Notes under the pieces: model-generated | The model's database searches: none | What the model saw: only the letters and a program-made list of their open reading frames with translations | What the model was told of the DNA's origin: nothing | Source: Morinoia aosen | Lineage: Eukaryota; Arthropoda; Malacostraca; Amphipoda; Talitridae | Assembly (NCBI GenBank): GCA_030386875.1 | Contig: CM059577.1 | Span: 25,307,038 to 25,371,037, forward strand | DNA: 64,000 nt | Reading direction: 5' to 3' | Part shown: in pieces, positions 62,227-64,000 of the stretch | Position numbering within the stretch: position 1 is the first letter of the stretch | Layout: every line of letters begins with the position of its first letter | Made by a program: the position numbers and the translations under genes

Positions 62227-63776
62227 ACTAATTTTCCAAGTTAGTTTGTTCTAGCATCCATGAACTGTGTGCCCAGCAGGTATGCATGAGCCATTCTAAA
62301 TTCTATCAAAATGTTTAATTAGCAGCTCACATAGGTTTGATTCTTCATAAGAAAATTTTATGAAAGAAAAATGACAGAAAAGATGACAATGTTAGCTGTC
62401 TTCCCTTTCAATGACAACCAATAACGAATTGATAAAATTGATGCTTCTAACCCTCTAATAGCTTGAAGTATTTTTGTGGAATGCAAAATAATTTCAAAAT
62501 TTTAACTTTGACAGACCATTTCACTTTTTCAAGAGAATGTACAGAGTTTTACATATCATAGGGAGTCAACCAACCAAGTCTCCAAGCTGCACTGACCATC
62601 AATACTTCAAATGAATCATGGTTAAAGAAGATAATTATTCTAGCACATAGATATTAAGGCTTAGTAATTTCAAGACTGGCTGAAGACTCTGGGCTCTGTT
62701 TTGAGATACAAACACATAAAAAATTCAACTCAAAGTGCTAAAGTAGCATTGAATTACTGTGGAGACCTTTTGTTGAAGTTTGCTTGTATGCCACAAATTA
62801 AAAGTATTTACATTTTTAAAATTCTGTACTGAAATGTAAATTCTGTGCTTAATTCTGTACTTTCTGTTGTATAACATTTCCATCAGAACTGCTTATGGTC
62901 AACTTGTGCAACATTTTATCCTCAACAATAAAGCTTGAGGTACATATATATCAGAGAAAGTTTACCAAAACAGTATTCTTAACTTCAAGATTTGTAACGT
63001 AATATCAAATATAGGCATCAAACATTTGAAAAGTATTTTAGTAACTACAATTAATGTGAAATGAACCAACACAGGGCAAAAAATTGAACAAAAATATGAT
63101 TATTAATAAAATATCCATAAAAAGATGTGACTAACGATAGCAGCTAATGATTTGATTCTTTACCAAAATGGGAGTTCTTGAATTGATTTTAGAATTTCAC
63201 TTTTCTAGCATTGTAACAGCAAGTCTTACAATGACATATGCTGAAGACCCAGAGATCAAAGAAAGCCTCAATAATGATTGGCAAACCAATAATGTAGCAC
63301 TTAATAATGACCATGTCCCCTCAACAACTTCATTTCCAAACACAACCTATGCCAACTTTTCAGCTGGAAAAATAAAAGGTACAAGCAGCAATAACTGAGA
63401 CACGCACATGAATGATAACTCACTCAATTAGAATGTTTCAGGTATATATCATTGTCTCAGCAGAAAGAAAATGTATCCATCAAGAGGTAAAACAACATCC
63501 TCTATTTTCTCTGCTCAATAATAGTTACACTGCAACATCTACACAAGCTTTAAAATGTTAGGTAATTTCAGGCAGCCTTGGAAATCTTTTCTCAGTTTTT
63601 TACAGAAACTCTTTTTATAAGTCACAAAATTAAAACTGAGAGTGTAACTACCAATATTCTTTCAAGCACCATGTGAATACATTTGACATCTCATACCATT
63701 AGGGTACCAAAATTTGCAGAATATTGCTGAGTATGTAAAGCATTTAAAAAAAAAATAATGTATTCAATTTACACAA
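62227..63776. other. AT-rich, nothing recognised
   Basis: One 76-codon plus frame (63168-63398) with no recognisable domain. Confidence 0.4.
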
Positions 63777-64000
63777 CCGCTTGCACAGTGACCGAGTGTA
63801 TAGAGCGCTTGCGTTCTATGCTTCATGCCCAGGTTCGATCCCTGTGAGCGGCAGTTGGCGTGAAAAACGCTGATGCGGCAAATCAGGGTCGTTGCCTGGA
63901 GTATGGTCACTGTCCTCAAGGAATGTTACCTGAGCACTAAACGAGAGAAAAATGAGGCCTAAAGCTCGGGCGTGACTAGGGGCCTGGGGAACCCCTATCA
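63777..64000 (+). mobile_element. tRNA-derived SINE, head and body, cut by window end
   Basis: A tRNA-like head (63777-63852) with A-box-like GTGACCGAGTGTATAGAGCG and a perfect B box GGTTCGATCCC at normal spacing; CCGCT at the start can pair with AGCGG at the end. It continues into a G+C-rich body (GGCGTGAAAAACGCTGATGC, GCCTGGAGTATGGTCACTG). The surroundings are AT-rich. The 3' end is outside the window. Confidence 0.75.

Noticed and set aside
56713-63398. Short frames upstream of TMEM63 as its missing N-terminal exon
   Set aside because: None encodes the expected hydrophobic segment followed by a basic linker with a phase-2 donor.

Overview
This window is nuclear DNA from a eukaryote, most likely an arthropod and probably an insect. 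It is AT-rich, has spliced exons with GT/AG junctions, and carries families common in arthropods: an RNase H-bearing I-clade non-LTR retrotransposon, a Penelope-like element, piggyBac-type and Harbinger-type non-autonomous DNA transposons, a mariner end and tRNA-derived SINE ends. Nothing in it looks prokaryotic or like a CRISPR array. The species cannot be named from the sequence.

Layout. 1-6 kb: two DNA-transposon relics side by side (Harbinger-type 1085-2301, piggyBac-type 2331-3103), then unassigned AT-rich DNA. 6.4-12.5 kb: a nearly complete I-like retrotransposon on the minus strand with an intact Gag-like ORF1, an ORF2 (endonuclease, reverse transcriptase, RNase H) broken by one net frameshift, a short (TAA)n tail and 14-bp target-site duplications. 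The empty, paralogous target site lies at about 25.4 kb. 12.5-31 kb: mostly non-coding DNA with one unidentified Ser/Pro-rich reading frame (16160-16717), many copies of a SINE-like family, a small inverted-repeat element, and two large minisatellites (26.0-27.2 and 29.1-30.2 kb).

31.7-55.8 kb (minus strand): the only host gene I recognise, an OSCA/TMEM63-family mechanosensitive cation channel. I could place 15 exons, including a 22-nt microexon, and the reading frame carries through all of them (781 codons). The N-terminal exon(s) lie upstream of the window or were not found. The introns are unusual: most exons have a private tandem repeat within about 0-210 bp of a splice site, each with its own unit sequence (18, 19, 23, 24, 26, 27 or about 44 bp). 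A piggyBac-type copy, a Penelope-like element and SINE copies also sit in these introns.

55.8-64 kb: AT-rich sequence upstream of the first exon found. It holds a perfect 83-bp-arm palindrome at 56.24-56.42 kb, an imperfect inverted repeat at 57 kb, two short diverged tandem repeats, and a tRNA-derived SINE head at the right edge.

The most noteworthy items are the exon-hugging minisatellites of the TMEM63 gene, a SINE-like family (about 17 pieces, all in one orientation) whose 5' end is a run of small hairpins and whose insertions carry 14-15-bp target duplications, and the 22-nt microexon that restores the TMEM63 frame. All joins, phases and copy counts were worked out by eye, with no alignment program or database.
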